From an uncultured Bacteroidales bacterium (GTDB lineage Bacteria; Bacteroidota; Bacteroidia; Bacteroidales; CAIWKO01), in the NCBI GenBank assembly GCA_903913285.1, contig CAIWKO010000018.1:61435-125434 (forward strand): a DNA stretch of 64,000 bases, given 5' to 3'. The position numbers were made by a program, and so were the translations under genes. Shown here piece after piece: positions 35,679-45,330 of the stretch; within the stretch, counting starts at the first letter, position 1, and every line of letters starts with the position of its first letter. The notes under the pieces are model-generated. The model was not told the DNA's origin. It saw nothing but the letters and a program-made list of their open reading frames with translations, and did no database searches.

Positions 35679-37517
35679 ATGTGTGGAATTGTTGCTTATG
35701 TGGGCCCCAACCAAGCTTACCCCATATTAATAAAAGGCCTATATCGATTAGAATACCGAGGTTATGACAGTGCCGGAATTGCTATTCTAGACAAAGATAT
35801 AAAGCTTTATAAAACCAAAGGTAAGGTTGCCGATCTCGATAATTTTGTTAAAGATAAAGATGTTACCGGAACTATAGGTATTGCACATACCCGTTGGGCT
35901 ACACATGGCGAGCCTAATAATGCCAATGCACATCCGCATTTTTCAAATTCAAAGAAACTGGCCATAATTCATAATGGAATTATTGAAAATTATTCAACAC
36001 TCCGTGAAGAATTAATTACCCGGGGTTATATTTTTTGCAGTAATACTGATACTGAGGTCCTGGTTCATTTGATCGAAGATATCCAAATACACGAAAATGT
36101 AAATTTGATGGAAGCTGTTCAGCTTGCATTAAATCAGGTTATAGGTGCCTATGCCATTGTTATTATTTCAAAAGATGATCCTGACCTATTGATTGCTGCC
36201 AGAAAAGGAAGTCCATTAGTAATAGGTATCGGTGAAAACGAAACCTTCGTTGCATCCGATGCAACTCCTATTGTTGAATATACACGAAATGTTGTATACC
36301 TGGATGATGAGGAAATAGCTATTATCCGAAGAAATCAAGAACTTAAAATAAAAACCATAAAGAATATTGACAAAACACCGTATATTCATAAACTCGAAAT
36401 TAATTTGAGTGCTCTTGAAAAAGGTGGTTTTGATCATTTCATGCTGAAGGAAATCTATGAGCAGCCCCGTTCAATTGGTGATTGTATGCGTGGAAGACTC
36501 AATGTTGAAAAAGGCATTGTTTCTTTAGGTGGAATACTGGATTATATTGAAAAAATTAAAAATGCCAATCGTATCATTATTATTGCTTGCGGAACTTCAT
36601 GGCATGCTGGTTTGGTAGGTGAATATTTGTTTGAAGAACTAGCAAGAATACCAGTTGAAGTTGAATATGCTTCCGAGTTTCGTTACCGAAATCCTGTGAT
36701 TTATGAAGACGATGTTGTGATCGCTATTTCTCAATCAGGCGAAACAGCCGATACTTTGGCGGCTATTGAACTGGCAAAATCAAAAGGGGCAACTATAATA
36801 GGAATTTGTAATGTTGTAGGATCTTCCATTCCACGGGCAACTCATGCAGGAACATATACCCACGCAGGACCCGAAATTGGCGTTGCTTCGACAAAGGCTT
36901 TTACTGCCCAGGTTACCATTTTAACTTTAATGGCTTTAATGTTAGCTGATAAAAAAGGAAGTATTTCAAAGTCGCGTTTCCATCAGATCATTAATGAACT
37001 TGAAAAAATTCCTTCAAAAGTGGAGGAAACGCTGAAAGTGAATGATGAAATTATTCGCATTGCAAAAATTTTCAAAGACTCTCGCAATTTTCTTTATTTA
37101 GGCAGAGGACTCAATTTTCCTGTTGCTTTAGAAGGAGCTCTGAAATTAAAAGAGATCTCATACATTCATGCTGAAGGTTACCCTGCTGCTGAAATGAAAC
37201 ACGGACCTATCGCGCTTATTGATGAAAAAATGCCGGTTGTTGTTATTGCAACAAATCAGGGTGTTTATGAAAAGATTATTTCAAACATCGAAGAAGTGAA
37301 AGCCCGTAAAGGGATTATCATTGCAATCGTTACCGAAGGAGATAAATCTGTTAGAAACATTGCCGACTACGTTATTGAAGTTCCTGATACAGACGAATTG
37401 CTTGCTCCCTTGCTTGCAACAATTCCTCTTCAACTTTTATCATACCATATTGCTGTTATGCGCGGATGCAGCATTGATCAACCCCGTAATCTTGCCAAAT
37501 CTGTTACGGTTGAATAA
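35679..37517 (+). CDS. glmS: Glutamine-fructose-6-phosphate aminotransferase (isomerising)
   Basis: Makes glucosamine-6-phosphate, the first step to UDP-GlcNAc. The 612-residue enzyme has the glutaminase N-terminal Cys2 (MCGIVAYVG), RGYDSAG, THGEPNNANAHPH, and two SIS isomerase domains (IIIACGTSWHAG near 300; FLYLGRGLNFPVALEGALKL near 470). It ends in the conserved DQPRNLAKSVTVE. No glmS ribozyme is visible in the 1-bp gap before it. It feeds murein and lipid A synthesis. Confidence 0.97.
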   Translation: MCGIVAYVGPNQAYPILIKGLYRLEYRGYDSAGIAILDKDIKLYKTKGKVADLDNFVKDKDVTGTIGIAHTRWATHGEPNNANAHPHFSNSKKLAIIHNGIIENYSTLREELITRGYIFCSNTDTEVLVHLIEDIQIHENVNLMEAVQLALNQVIGAYAIVIISKDDPDLLIAARKGSPLVIGIGENETFVASDATPIVEYTRNVVYLDDEEIAIIRRNQELKIKTIKNIDKTPYIHKLEINLSALEKGGFDHFMLKEIYEQPRSIGDCMRGRLNVEKGIVSLGGILDYIEKIKNANRIIIIACGTSWHAGLVGEYLFEELARIPVEVEYASEFRYRNPVIYEDDVVIAISQSGETADTLAAIELAKSKGATIIGICNVVGSSIPRATHAGTYTHAGPEIGVASTKAFTAQVTILTLMALMLADKKGSISKSRFHQIINELEKIPSKVEETLKVNDEIIRIAKIFKDSRNFLYLGRGLNFPVALEGALKLKEISYIHAEGYPAAEMKHGPIALIDEKMPVVVIATNQGVYEKIISNIEEVKARKGIIIAIVTEGDKSVRNIADYVIEVPDTDELLAPLLATIPLQLLSYHIAVMRGCSIDQPRNLAKSVTVE

Positions 37518-37529
37518 CTAATTGAATTC

Positions 37530-38621
37530 ATGAAAATCAATGAGCTTATAAAAGTCTTTGAAGAAATTATTCCTCTTGATTTTCAGGAAGATTATGATAA
37601 TTGTGGTTTACAGATCGGTAATGCTCAAAACAAATTAGGTCGGACACTTATCTGTTTTGATATTACGGAAGAAGTTGTGAACGAAGCCATCGAAAAAAAT
37701 TGTAATCTTATTATTTCGCACCATCCACTTATTTTTAAAGGTGTAAAAAAGATTACAGGTTCGAATTATATCGAAAGAATTATTTTGAAAGCTGTAAAGT
37801 CGGATATTGCAATTTACTGTGCTCACACAAGTTTAGATAATAATTACGACGGATTGAATTTGTTTATCGCCGAAAAATTAGGTTTGAAAAACACCAAAAT
37901 ACTTTCTCCTGTTGAGAAGATATTGAAAAAGCTGGTTGTTTTTTGTCCTACCAATCATGCAGAAAAATTACGTTCGGCTCTGTTTCAATCGGGAGCAGGT
38001 AGCATAGGAAATTACGATAGCTGCAGTTTTAATCAGTCGGGAACAGGGACTTTCCGTGCAAACGAAAATGCACATCCTTTTGTTGGTGTAATAAACGAAC
38101 TTCATTCGGAAGCCGAAATCAGAATAGAAACGGTTTTCCCCCAACATCTGCAATCGAGTGTGGTTAAAGCCATGCTCAAAAACCATCCATACGAAGAGGT
38201 TGCTTACGACATTTATCAACTCGATAATAAATATAATAAGGTTGGTGCCGGTGTTATTGGTGATCTTGAGTCTTCAATAACTGCTGAAGATTTTTTTCAA
38301 ATCCTGAAAAACACGTTCGGAACAAAATGTATTAAACACAGCAAGATCATCAATCAAAAAATACAAAAGATTGCCTATTGCGGAGGCTCCGGTAGTTTTT
38401 TAATACACAATGCCATCGCCCAAGGTGCAGATATATTTGTTACTGCCGATCTGAAATATCACGATTTCTTTTCCGAACGGATTATTTTGGCTGATATCGG
38501 GCATTTTGAATCGGAACAATTTTCGTGTGAATTAATTGCATCCATTTTAATGAAAAAATTACCTACTTTTGCATTTTTATTTTCAGAAAATAAAACTAAC
38601 CCTGTTTATTATTTTAATTAA
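37530..38621 (+). CDS. Nif3-like dinuclear metal centre protein (DUF34)
   Basis: A 363-residue NIF3/YbgI-family protein. Metal-site residues are in LIISHHPLIF (two His near 63), AIYCAHTSLDNNYDGLN, and the C-terminal ADIGHFESEQFS. A PII/CutA-like insertion lies in the middle (near residues 130-230, HPYEEVAYDIYQLD), as in the longer members. The reaction is unsettled for the family. It is 12 bp after glmS and 12 bp before the zinc-ribbon protein, so the three genes are probably co-transcribed. Confidence 0.9.
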   Translation: MKINELIKVFEEIIPLDFQEDYDNCGLQIGNAQNKLGRTLICFDITEEVVNEAIEKNCNLIISHHPLIFKGVKKITGSNYIERIILKAVKSDIAIYCAHTSLDNNYDGLNLFIAEKLGLKNTKILSPVEKILKKLVVFCPTNHAEKLRSALFQSGAGSIGNYDSCSFNQSGTGTFRANENAHPFVGVINELHSEAEIRIETVFPQHLQSSVVKAMLKNHPYEEVAYDIYQLDNKYNKVGAGVIGDLESSITAEDFFQILKNTFGTKCIKHSKIINQKIQKIAYCGGSGSFLIHNAIAQGADIFVTADLKYHDFFSERIILADIGHFESEQFSCELIASILMKKLPTFAFLFSENKTNPVYYFN

Positions 38622-38633
38622 AAATATCATTTT

Positions 38634-39752
38634 ATGGCAAAAACTATCTCAAAAGGCAAAGCTACTGCTGAAAAGAAATTAAAAACCACAGAAAAGCCCG
38701 TGAAAGAAAAGCCAGTAAAAGAAAAAATCGTGAAAGCAAAACCCGTTAAGAAAACTGCAGAAAAAGCCGTTAAGGAAGTTGTTGTAAAACCTGCCAAAAA
38801 AGCAGCAGAAAAACTCGCTAAAAAAATTAAAGAAAAAATAAAGGCAGTAAAAGAAGTTAAGGTTAAAGCCAAAAAAACCAAAAAAGCGCCTGCTCCAAAA
38901 AAAGAGATTAAAGAAAAAGAAGCGGTAGTTGTCGAAATTAAGGAAGAAGTTACGACTAAAGTTCATGTCGAAAAACCGGCAAAAATGTTTGTGAACGACG
39001 AATTGGCCGATGTTTCGATCGAAAAAAAGTTGGTTGCACTATATAGTTTGCAACAGGTAGATACCGAAATTAATAAGATCAGAATTGTTCGCGGGGAACT
39101 GCCTTTGGAAGTTCAGGATCTGGAAGATGAAATTGAAGGTTTGGAAACCCGTTTGGAGAATTTTAATGCTGAAGCTAAAGAACTGGAAGGTGAAATTAAA
39201 GAAAAGAAAGCTGCCATTAAAGACCATACCGCTCAGATTAAAAAATACGAAACTCAACAAATGAATGTTCGGAATAACCGCGAATACGATTCTATTACAA
39301 AAGAAATCGAATTCCAGACACTCGAAATTCAACTTTGTGAGAAAAGAATAAAAGAATTTAGCGCCATTCAGGAAAGCAAATCTGAAATACTGGAAAAAAC
39401 AAAGTCGGCATTGAAAGAACGCAAAGAAGACCTGAAATTAAAGAAAATTGAGCTGGAAGAAATTGTTGCCGAAACCGAAAAAGAAGAATCGAAACTGGTG
39501 GGCAAGCTGCAGGATAGTCAAAAATATATTGAAGAACGACTGATTACGGCCTATAACCGTATTAAAAAGAACGCTCGCAATGGCCTGGCTGTGGTATTGG
39601 TTGAACGCGATGCTTGCGGGGGTTGTTTCAACAAAATTCCACCACAACGTCAGTTGGATATAAAAATGCACAAAAAAATTATCGTGTGCGAATATTGCGG
39701 ACGCATTTTGATCGACGATTCGATACAAGAAATGGTGAGTGCAAAAAAATAA
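38634..39752 (+). CDS. Coiled-coil zinc-ribbon protein (C4-type, DUF164) with Lys/Ala/Pro-rich N-terminal tail
   Basis: A 372-residue protein. From about residue 130 it is the usual Bacteroidota coiled-coil/zinc-ribbon protein: a long charged coil with YETQQMNVRNNREYDSITKE, then C-terminal CGGCFNKIPP and CEYCGRILIDD, the four zinc-binding cysteines. The first 110 residues are an extension built from KPVKEK, KPAKKAAEK and AKKTKKAPAPKK stretches, like the tails of histone H1-type proteins, which suggests nucleic-acid binding. The normal family length is about 250. It is the last gene of the glmS cluster. Confidence 0.85.
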   Translation: MAKTISKGKATAEKKLKTTEKPVKEKPVKEKIVKAKPVKKTAEKAVKEVVVKPAKKAAEKLAKKIKEKIKAVKEVKVKAKKTKKAPAPKKEIKEKEAVVVEIKEEVTTKVHVEKPAKMFVNDELADVSIEKKLVALYSLQQVDTEINKIRIVRGELPLEVQDLEDEIEGLETRLENFNAEAKELEGEIKEKKAAIKDHTAQIKKYETQQMNVRNNREYDSITKEIEFQTLEIQLCEKRIKEFSAIQESKSEILEKTKSALKERKEDLKLKKIELEEIVAETEKEESKLVGKLQDSQKYIEERLITAYNRIKKNARNGLAVVLVERDACGGCFNKIPPQRQLDIKMHKKIIVCEYCGRILIDDSIQEMVSAKK

Positions 39753-39940
39753 CAGATTACTTGTTTTATTGCCCTTAAAGTACAAATTAGTGGTTTAGGC
39801 TTTTAGGGAAGAAGACAGGGATGGCATTGATAAACCGACAGAGGCGGAGCATGGCGACGGAAGGGGGCGTTCTCATATTTGTTCATTGCCTAAAGAATTT
39901 TATTAAACTCTATTTTAAGATCACAAAACAAATTAACGAT

Positions 39941-40298
39941 GATGCATTGAGCATCAGTGATAGTATAAACAGAGATACAAACCATAATCTATCCATTTTT
40001 AATTTCGTAAAAATACATTTGGATGAAACAAACATTTGTAGGGACAGTGTTAATAATTTAATGGATTTCGGCTACACTTGAATGGATGATGCAAGCATTT
40101 AAATGGATATTAATAGCAAAAGAAGTGATATCATCTACATACGCATGGATGTAGACAGAAATATAAAGGATATAAATTACACAATAATGGAAATCGTCAG
40201 CATTATTATGGATGTTAAGAACATTTCAATGGATGTCGATTGCATTAAAATGGATAACGAATACATTTGTATGGATATCAATAACATAAAAAACAGAA
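39941..40298 (+). repeat. Degenerate 21-nt tandem array interrupted by stop codons
   Basis: In the 772-bp gap after the zinc-ribbon gene the forward strand falls into 21-nt units, best preserved at 40061-40298, where units begin ATGGAT and carry ACATT or GCATT about 13 nt later. Read as protein the units would be heptads such as MDVKNIS and MDVDCIK, but two stops (TGA at 40079 and TAA at 40100) lie in that same frame, so a single product is not possible. Upstream units (from about 39941) are more degraded. The 39753-39940 and 40300-40524 flanks hold nothing I can identify. Confidence 0.7.
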
Positions 40299-40524
40299 TG
40301 TTTGGGAAAACGTGATTATTACTAGTTATTAGGCGAAGGGGAAAATTTGAGAATGGGAAAACAGAGTTGGAAGACGGTAGTCCGAAGATGGAAGAATGAG
40401 AAAATTCCCGCCTGAACGAGCCCTTCGGACGGGGAAGACAGAAACAAATAATTTTATGATCCGAATCATTTAATCCTTAAATTTGTACTGCAAATTATAG
40501 AAACAACTTTTAAACAAAACTCAA

Positions 40525-40701
40525 ATGGAATCAAAAGAAAAAATACTTGAAGCAATGAAAAAGGCAGGCAAACCTTTAAATGCAGGTAAAATTGTAGAAC
40601 TAACCGGCCTCGAACGCAAAGAAGTTGATAAAGCCATGAACAAACTAAAAGCCGAAAATGCCATCGAATCGCCGGTTAAATGTTTCTGGCAACCCAAATA
40701 A
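40525..40701 (+). CDS. Small winged-helix-like protein
   Basis: A 58-residue protein starting MESKEKILEAMKKAGKPL. The sequence KILEAMKKAGKPLNAGKIVE and TGLERKEVDKAMNKLKAENA reads as the helix-turn-helix of a winged-helix domain, followed by a short wing ending SPVKCFWQPK. Likely a DNA-binding protein or a protein-interaction module. It is transcribed alone, with a terminator 41 bp downstream. I cannot name the family. Confidence 0.75.
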   Translation: MESKEKILEAMKKAGKPLNAGKIVELTGLERKEVDKAMNKLKAENAIESPVKCFWQPK

Positions 40702-40741
40702 GCAGGGCCGAACATTTTGTTGAAGCGTTTAATAAAACATA

Positions 40742-40770
40742 AAAAAGGGCAACCTCCGGCTGCCCTTTTC
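40742..40770. terminator. Bidirectional terminator
   Basis: AAAAGGGCA and TGCCCTTTT form a stem around CCTCCGG between the small winged-helix gene and the convergent CBM9-like gene; A- and T-runs on both sides suit either direction. Confidence 0.75.
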
Positions 40771-40791
40771 AATGTTATCTGTTGTTCCACA

Positions 40792-41637
40792 TCACTTTCC
40801 GTTGCAGTTGAGTTTAAAGCTTTGGTGCAGGGTAAGCGTTTCGAACATCGTTGAGCGGTCGTGTTGTTCGCCGGTTTGCATTTCGTCGGCCGAGCCGCGG
40901 TGAAAGCTGCCACCGCCCGTGCCAACTCCTCCCCCGTTCATTCCCCCGCCCGATTCCATGCCGCCGCCGTGGCCCATGCCACTGCCACCTTCGGTTTCGC
41001 GTCCGCCCGAAGGTGGCATATCGAGAGGATTTTCCTGCAGTTTGAGAGCAATATCTTTTTGGGCAATTTGTTTCAGGTCGTAATGCTCGCCAAAAAGTTC
41101 TCGCAGCGGTATCCTGAACTCAACCGACATAGTGTTGAGCGTGTCCCAACCCACCGCGTAAACGATAACATTGTCGGCCGAAACAGAGGTAAAGCTTCCG
41201 TTGGTGAAAGCAAAACCCGAGCCCTGCACATCCATGGGGTTGATCAAATACTTTTGTTTGATGTCCGTCTTTTCCGGTTTCATGCCTTTATTGTGGTCCT
41301 GCTGGTCGGGATTTCCTTTCATAAAAGGATACAGAGTGATATAAGCTTTGCATTTGGGTTTGGTTTTGGTGGCAAAATCGATGCTCATGCCTGCTCGGGC
41401 AATTTTCATCTGTGTTGCGGGGTCGGGAACCTGCAAAACCAGAAACAGGTTAGCGCTGTCGTTTCGGATATCGAAGGCCAGTTTGGTTTTGCTGTCGTAG
41501 AATGCGGGTCGTCCGCCCCAGTCTTTGGTGCGGCCGTCGATCTTTATAGGTTTTGTTTGCCAGGCGATGGTGTTCGATTGTGCGAATATCAGGCTTGAGA
41601 TTAAAGTCAATAGAATTCCGGAAACAATTTTTTTCAT
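40792..41637 (-). CDS. Secreted CBM9-like protein with Gly/Met-rich tail
   Basis: A 281-residue exported protein (signal peptide SGILLTLISSLIFAQ). Residues 25-200 resemble the beta-sandwich of CBM9/DOMON-type domains: PIKIDGRTKDWGGRPAFYDS, LAFDIRNDSANLFLVLQVP, MSVEFRIPLREL. From about residue 215 it is a low-complexity tail with repeated GGGM units (GHGGGMESGGGMNGGG) and then a short hydrophilic end. It lies 15 bp downstream of a beta-barrel protein on the same strand and may be its surface or periplasmic partner. No ligand is evident. Confidence 0.75.
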   Translation of the reverse strand: MKKIVSGILLTLISSLIFAQSNTIAWQTKPIKIDGRTKDWGGRPAFYDSKTKLAFDIRNDSANLFLVLQVPDPATQMKIARAGMSIDFATKTKPKCKAYITLYPFMKGNPDQQDHNKGMKPEKTDIKQKYLINPMDVQGSGFAFTNGSFTSVSADNVIVYAVGWDTLNTMSVEFRIPLRELFGEHYDLKQIAQKDIALKLQENPLDMPPSGGRETEGGSGMGHGGGMESGGGMNGGGVGTGGGSFHRGSADEMQTGEQHDRSTMFETLTLHQSFKLNCNGK

Positions 41638-41652
41638 GTGGATGTTATTTTA

Positions 41653-44508
41653 TCATTTATCGAACTGGCGGCCGTCAGGATGGTTTTTAGGTCCGTCGGA
41701 ATTGTAGTTTCCGCCGCCTTTAAAGTTTTTAAGGTTGTAAGTGAATGTGAGCATCAGATAGCGCTGCAGCACGTTGGTTTGCACATCTTCGTAATAAGTA
41801 ACGGTGGTGTTACGCGTGAGGCTGGTGTTTTGTTTCAGGATGTCGTAAACGCTCAGGCGAAACTCGGCTGCTTTGTTTTTCAGGAATTTATAACCAATGG
41901 CTGCATTCCACAGCAGGTAATTCTGGTTATAATTCTGCGAAAGCCCATCGTAATATTGATGCGTGAGGTCGGTTTGCAGCACCAGGCCTTTCCAGGGCAT
42001 CACCTGTATCTTCAGTTTCGAATTCTGGTTGAAATACGAAGTGTTCAGTTTGCTTTGTATCGAGTTGTTGGTGATATAATACGACGAATTGGACGAAATA
42101 GTGAAATCAACCTTTTCGCTGATATTGCTGCTCAACACCAACCCCAAACTGGCAGTGGCATTGTCGGCGTGGTTAAGGCTGTTGTTTATCAAACCGGGGG
42201 TGCTACCGTAGGTTCCGCCCAGATTAGAGCTGAAGTTGCATTTTATTTTAGGAATGGCAAAACTGTAGTTGACGAACGCGCGGATGTTATAATAGCCGTT
42301 GAGGTTGACGGGTTTCGAAAGCTGCGAACCCGAATACAAAATGATGCCGGGTGTGATGACCGAATCGCTGCGTGCAATGAAACTTTCGGTTGCGATGTAG
42401 TTTTGAGTGAAAGTTCCGCCGAACAACACGAAGAAAGCGGTTGATTTAGCCGTGTTAACCGAGCTGTAGCGTATGTTCAAACTGTTTTGCCAGTCCTGAG
42501 TCAGGTTGGGGTTGCCCGAAGTGAGCAGCAGCGAATTGGTATTGTTTATCACATCCTGCAACTGGCTCACCGATGGCGCATCGTTCGAACTGCGGTAGAA
42601 TATTCTCAGGTTGCGTTTAGCCGAAAATTTGAACTGAAACATGGCATTGGGCAAAAGGCTGTAGAAGGTCTTTCCCAAACTGTATGAATACGGAAATTGT
42701 TGGTCGTTCTGCAGTTGTGCATCCTGACCCGAAATGCCGATGTTGAAATTCCATTTTGAACTTTGAAAACGATAGCTGGCACCTATAGATTGGCTAAAAT
42801 AAGTGGTATTGAATTTGTTCGACAGTATGGTATCGAACATGCTGTACTCGCTTCTGTCAACAGAATAGTTGTAGGTTTCCATATCCGACGGGCTTTTGTT
42901 GTAGTTGGCCCCGTAGGTGAACATCAACTGGCTCTTTTTGCTGATGGGTTCGGTATAAACCAGCGACGACGACAGCGAGAAACCCTGCTTGTCGAGCTTG
43001 GCAAGTTGATTGATGGTATCGGCCGTTTGAATGGTGTCCCTGATGTAGAGCGAAGTTGAATACAGATAACTTTTCCCTGTGCTTTGGGTGTAGCCCGGGG
43101 TGATATTGACCGAAAAGGTTCGGCGTTCTTTGTGGAACGAATGACGATAAAGCAAAGGCGCCGAGAAGTTGATACCGATGAGTTTGGAGTTGTAATCGTT
43201 TTCGGTGCTTCCCGTTGTAATGTCCGACTGCATATTAACCCCCGACAGGCTGCTGTTGCCTTTATTCTGCTGCACCGACAGGCGTGGACGGAACAAAAGA
43301 GAATTCAGCGAATCTATTTTCCATTCGATCTTGATATTGGCGCGGTGATTTACATTGGTGCTGCTGCTCTTACTCTGTTCGGTATAGGTCAGGTTCATGT
43401 CGCTTTGTGTAAAATACTGGCGAAACAGGTCGCTGGTGATGTTGTTGTCGGTATAATTTAAAAAGTAGCTGCCTGTGAAATCAACTTTTTTCCATTTGTT
43501 TACGTAGTTGATACCTACCGAATTTGTGGTGGTAACCCCGCCTTTCTGATCCACCAAAAAGTTGTTGGAATTATTAGCCTGACCGGATGGCGAACTGCCG
43601 CCGCTGCTTCCTCTTGGCCCGCGATTGCCCCCGTTGCTTCCGATAACCCCGAGCAGGTCTTCGCTACTGAAATTCTGGTCGTTGATATTGTTCGATTGTG
43701 CAAGTATGGTGAGCCGGCGGTTGTTCTTGAAAAAGTTCAGGTTGAAGCCGCCTTTCCACACGTTATTATCGCCATAGCCATAACCTCCGTATATTTTGCC
43801 GAAGGTTCCGTTGTGAAACTGTGTTTTGGTGATGATGTTAATAGTTTTTGAGGTGTTGCCATCGTCGAAGCCAGTGAACTGTGATTGATCGCTTTTTTCG
43901 TCATACACCTGTATCTTATCTATGATCTCGGCAGGCAGGTTTTTCAGCACGGCATTGGGGTCGTCGCCGAAAAAGGGTTTTCCGTTCACCAACACCTGTT
44001 TCACGTTTTCATTCTGTGCCTGAACTTTATTGTTTTGCGATGTAATGCCGGGCATTTTTGTAACGAGGTCTTCGGCCGTGGCATCGGGATTGGTTTTAAA
44101 CGCTCCTGCATTGTATTGAGTGGTGTCTCCCTTTAGTTGAGTCGGCAAAAGTTTCTCGGTTACGTTTACCCCGCCCAGCAATGATGTTTTATCATTCAGC
44201 ACCAAAGTTCCCAGCGAAACGGACAGTGTTGTGAGGGACTTGTTGATATATAGGTTTCCAAACCCCACGTACGAAATCTTAATAATGTAGTTGCCGGGAA
44301 AAACTCCACTGATGATGAAGTCGCCATTCTTGTCAGTTGCATTGCCTTTAATAAATGACGAATCGGAAGCATTAAGCAGAACAGCATCAGCACCGATGAG
44401 CGGCATGTTTTGCTTATCGGTGATTTTTCCTGAAACAGAGAGGGATTGCGCACTTGCTGTAATAACCGACACAAGGAAGATCATAAGCAAGATGGCTGTT
44501 TTTTTCAT
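41653..44508 (-). CDS. Outer-membrane beta-barrel protein with carboxypeptidase-regulatory plug
   Basis: A 951-residue TonB-receptor-like protein. After the signal peptide comes a carboxypeptidase-regulatory-like domain (LSVSGKITDKQNMPLIGADA), then a plug-like region (TTQYNAGAFKTNPDATAEDL and VLVNGKPFFGDDPNAVLKNL), then a long barrel of beta strands to the C-terminus. A low-complexity Gly/Ser loop (RGSSGGSSPSGQANNSNN) occurs near residue 305. The plug and barrel resemble the OMP_b-brl_3 subfamily, common in Bacteroidota. The substrate is unknown; no SusD partner adjoins, only the CBM9-like gene. Confidence 0.85.
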   Translation of the reverse strand: MKKTAILLMIFLVSVITASAQSLSVSGKITDKQNMPLIGADAVLLNASDSSFIKGNATDKNGDFIISGVFPGNYIIKISYVGFGNLYINKSLTTLSVSLGTLVLNDKTSLLGGVNVTEKLLPTQLKGDTTQYNAGAFKTNPDATAEDLVTKMPGITSQNNKVQAQNENVKQVLVNGKPFFGDDPNAVLKNLPAEIIDKIQVYDEKSDQSQFTGFDDGNTSKTINIITKTQFHNGTFGKIYGGYGYGDNNVWKGGFNLNFFKNNRRLTILAQSNNINDQNFSSEDLLGVIGSNGGNRGPRGSSGGSSPSGQANNSNNFLVDQKGGVTTTNSVGINYVNKWKKVDFTGSYFLNYTDNNITSDLFRQYFTQSDMNLTYTEQSKSSSTNVNHRANIKIEWKIDSLNSLLFRPRLSVQQNKGNSSLSGVNMQSDITTGSTENDYNSKLIGINFSAPLLYRHSFHKERRTFSVNITPGYTQSTGKSYLYSTSLYIRDTIQTADTINQLAKLDKQGFSLSSSLVYTEPISKKSQLMFTYGANYNKSPSDMETYNYSVDRSEYSMFDTILSNKFNTTYFSQSIGASYRFQSSKWNFNIGISGQDAQLQNDQQFPYSYSLGKTFYSLLPNAMFQFKFSAKRNLRIFYRSSNDAPSVSQLQDVINNTNSLLLTSGNPNLTQDWQNSLNIRYSSVNTAKSTAFFVLFGGTFTQNYIATESFIARSDSVITPGIILYSGSQLSKPVNLNGYYNIRAFVNYSFAIPKIKCNFSSNLGGTYGSTPGLINNSLNHADNATASLGLVLSSNISEKVDFTISSNSSYYITNNSIQSKLNTSYFNQNSKLKIQVMPWKGLVLQTDLTHQYYDGLSQNYNQNYLLWNAAIGYKFLKNKAAEFRLSVYDILKQNTSLTRNTTVTYYEDVQTNVLQRYLMLTFTYNLKNFKGGGNYNSDGPKNHPDGRQFDK

Positions 44509-44591
44509 ATTGAGGTTTTGGTTTATCTAGGGTAGGTGTTTGGTAGTTGATAACGCAAAAAATTTAATCAGCGTATAAAGGTATGATTTTT

Positions 44592-45308
44592 TCACAGATC
44601 GTTAATAACCATCGAAGCGCAATAGCACCCGAACACTACGGGCATATAGGAAACGGTTCCGGCTATCGACTTCTTGTTTTTCGTACTGTTGTTGAATACA
44701 ACCGATGTTTTTATGGGGTGTTCTGTTGAAAATACCGCTTTGAATCCGGTGCTGATGCCAATTCTTCGCAGGCGTTTTCGAATATCGAAAGCGAAGGTGC
44801 AGGTATGCGTTTCCGAAATGTCGGCAATCTGTATTTTGGTGATATCGGTTTTTGCCCCCGCTCCCATCGCGCTCACAATTTTGTGGCCGAGCTTCACACC
44901 GTTCAGCAACATATAGGCTTTTGGCGACAGGGTGTCGATGGCATCTACAATATAATCGAACTTGGTTTCGAGCAGGGCCATCATGGGTTCGTCTTTGAGA
45001 TATTTGGGTATCAACTCTAATTCAATACTGGGATTAATATCTCGCAATCGTTCAGCGAGCACATCGGTTTTCATACGTCCTTCGGTGCTGATGAGGGCTA
45101 TCAACTGCCGGTTCCTGTTTCCGGGTTCAACACGATCCGCATCCACCAAAGTAAGCTTTCCGATACCTGCCCTGCACAACATTTCGGCAGCAGCGCTTCC
45201 CACACCCCCAAGCCCGAGAACCAATACATGTGCGCGTTTGAGTCTTTCGAGTTTTTCAGAGCCGAGGAGGAGTTCGGTTCTGCCAAGCCAATCAGAGTTA
45301 TCAGTCAT
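44592..45308 (-). CDS. tcdA: tRNA threonylcarbamoyladenosine dehydratase
   Basis: A 238-residue E1/ThiF-fold enzyme that cyclises t6A37 in ANN-decoding tRNAs using ATP. The Rossmann nucleotide site is VLGLGGVGSAAAEML near residue 30, followed by LVDADRVEPGNRNRQ and YIVDAIDTLSPKAYML. The ending has AGTVSYMPVVFGCYCASMVI, the family's C-terminal region. Length and motifs fit TcdA/CsdL rather than ThiF or MoeB. It lies 22 bp after gltX on the same strand. Confidence 0.9.
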   Translation of the reverse strand: MTDNSDWLGRTELLLGSEKLERLKRAHVLVLGLGGVGSAAAEMLCRAGIGKLTLVDADRVEPGNRNRQLIALISTEGRMKTDVLAERLRDINPSIELELIPKYLKDEPMMALLETKFDYIVDAIDTLSPKAYMLLNGVKLGHKIVSAMGAGAKTDITKIQIADISETHTCTFAFDIRKRLRRIGISTGFKAVFSTEHPIKTSVVFNNSTKNKKSIAGTVSYMPVVFGCYCASMVINDL

Positions 45309-45330
45309 TATGAGTTTATTATGGTGGTCC

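Noticed and set aside
35600..35680. glmS ribozyme upstream of glmS
   Set aside because: Only 1 bp separates DUF4270 from glmS, and no ribozyme core is seen; those ribozymes are chiefly known from Gram-positive bacteria.
41638..42444. Long forward-strand ORF (268 residues) antisense to the beta-barrel gene
   Set aside because: The opposite strand encodes a clear outer-membrane protein with signal peptide and domains; the antisense frame has no motifs.
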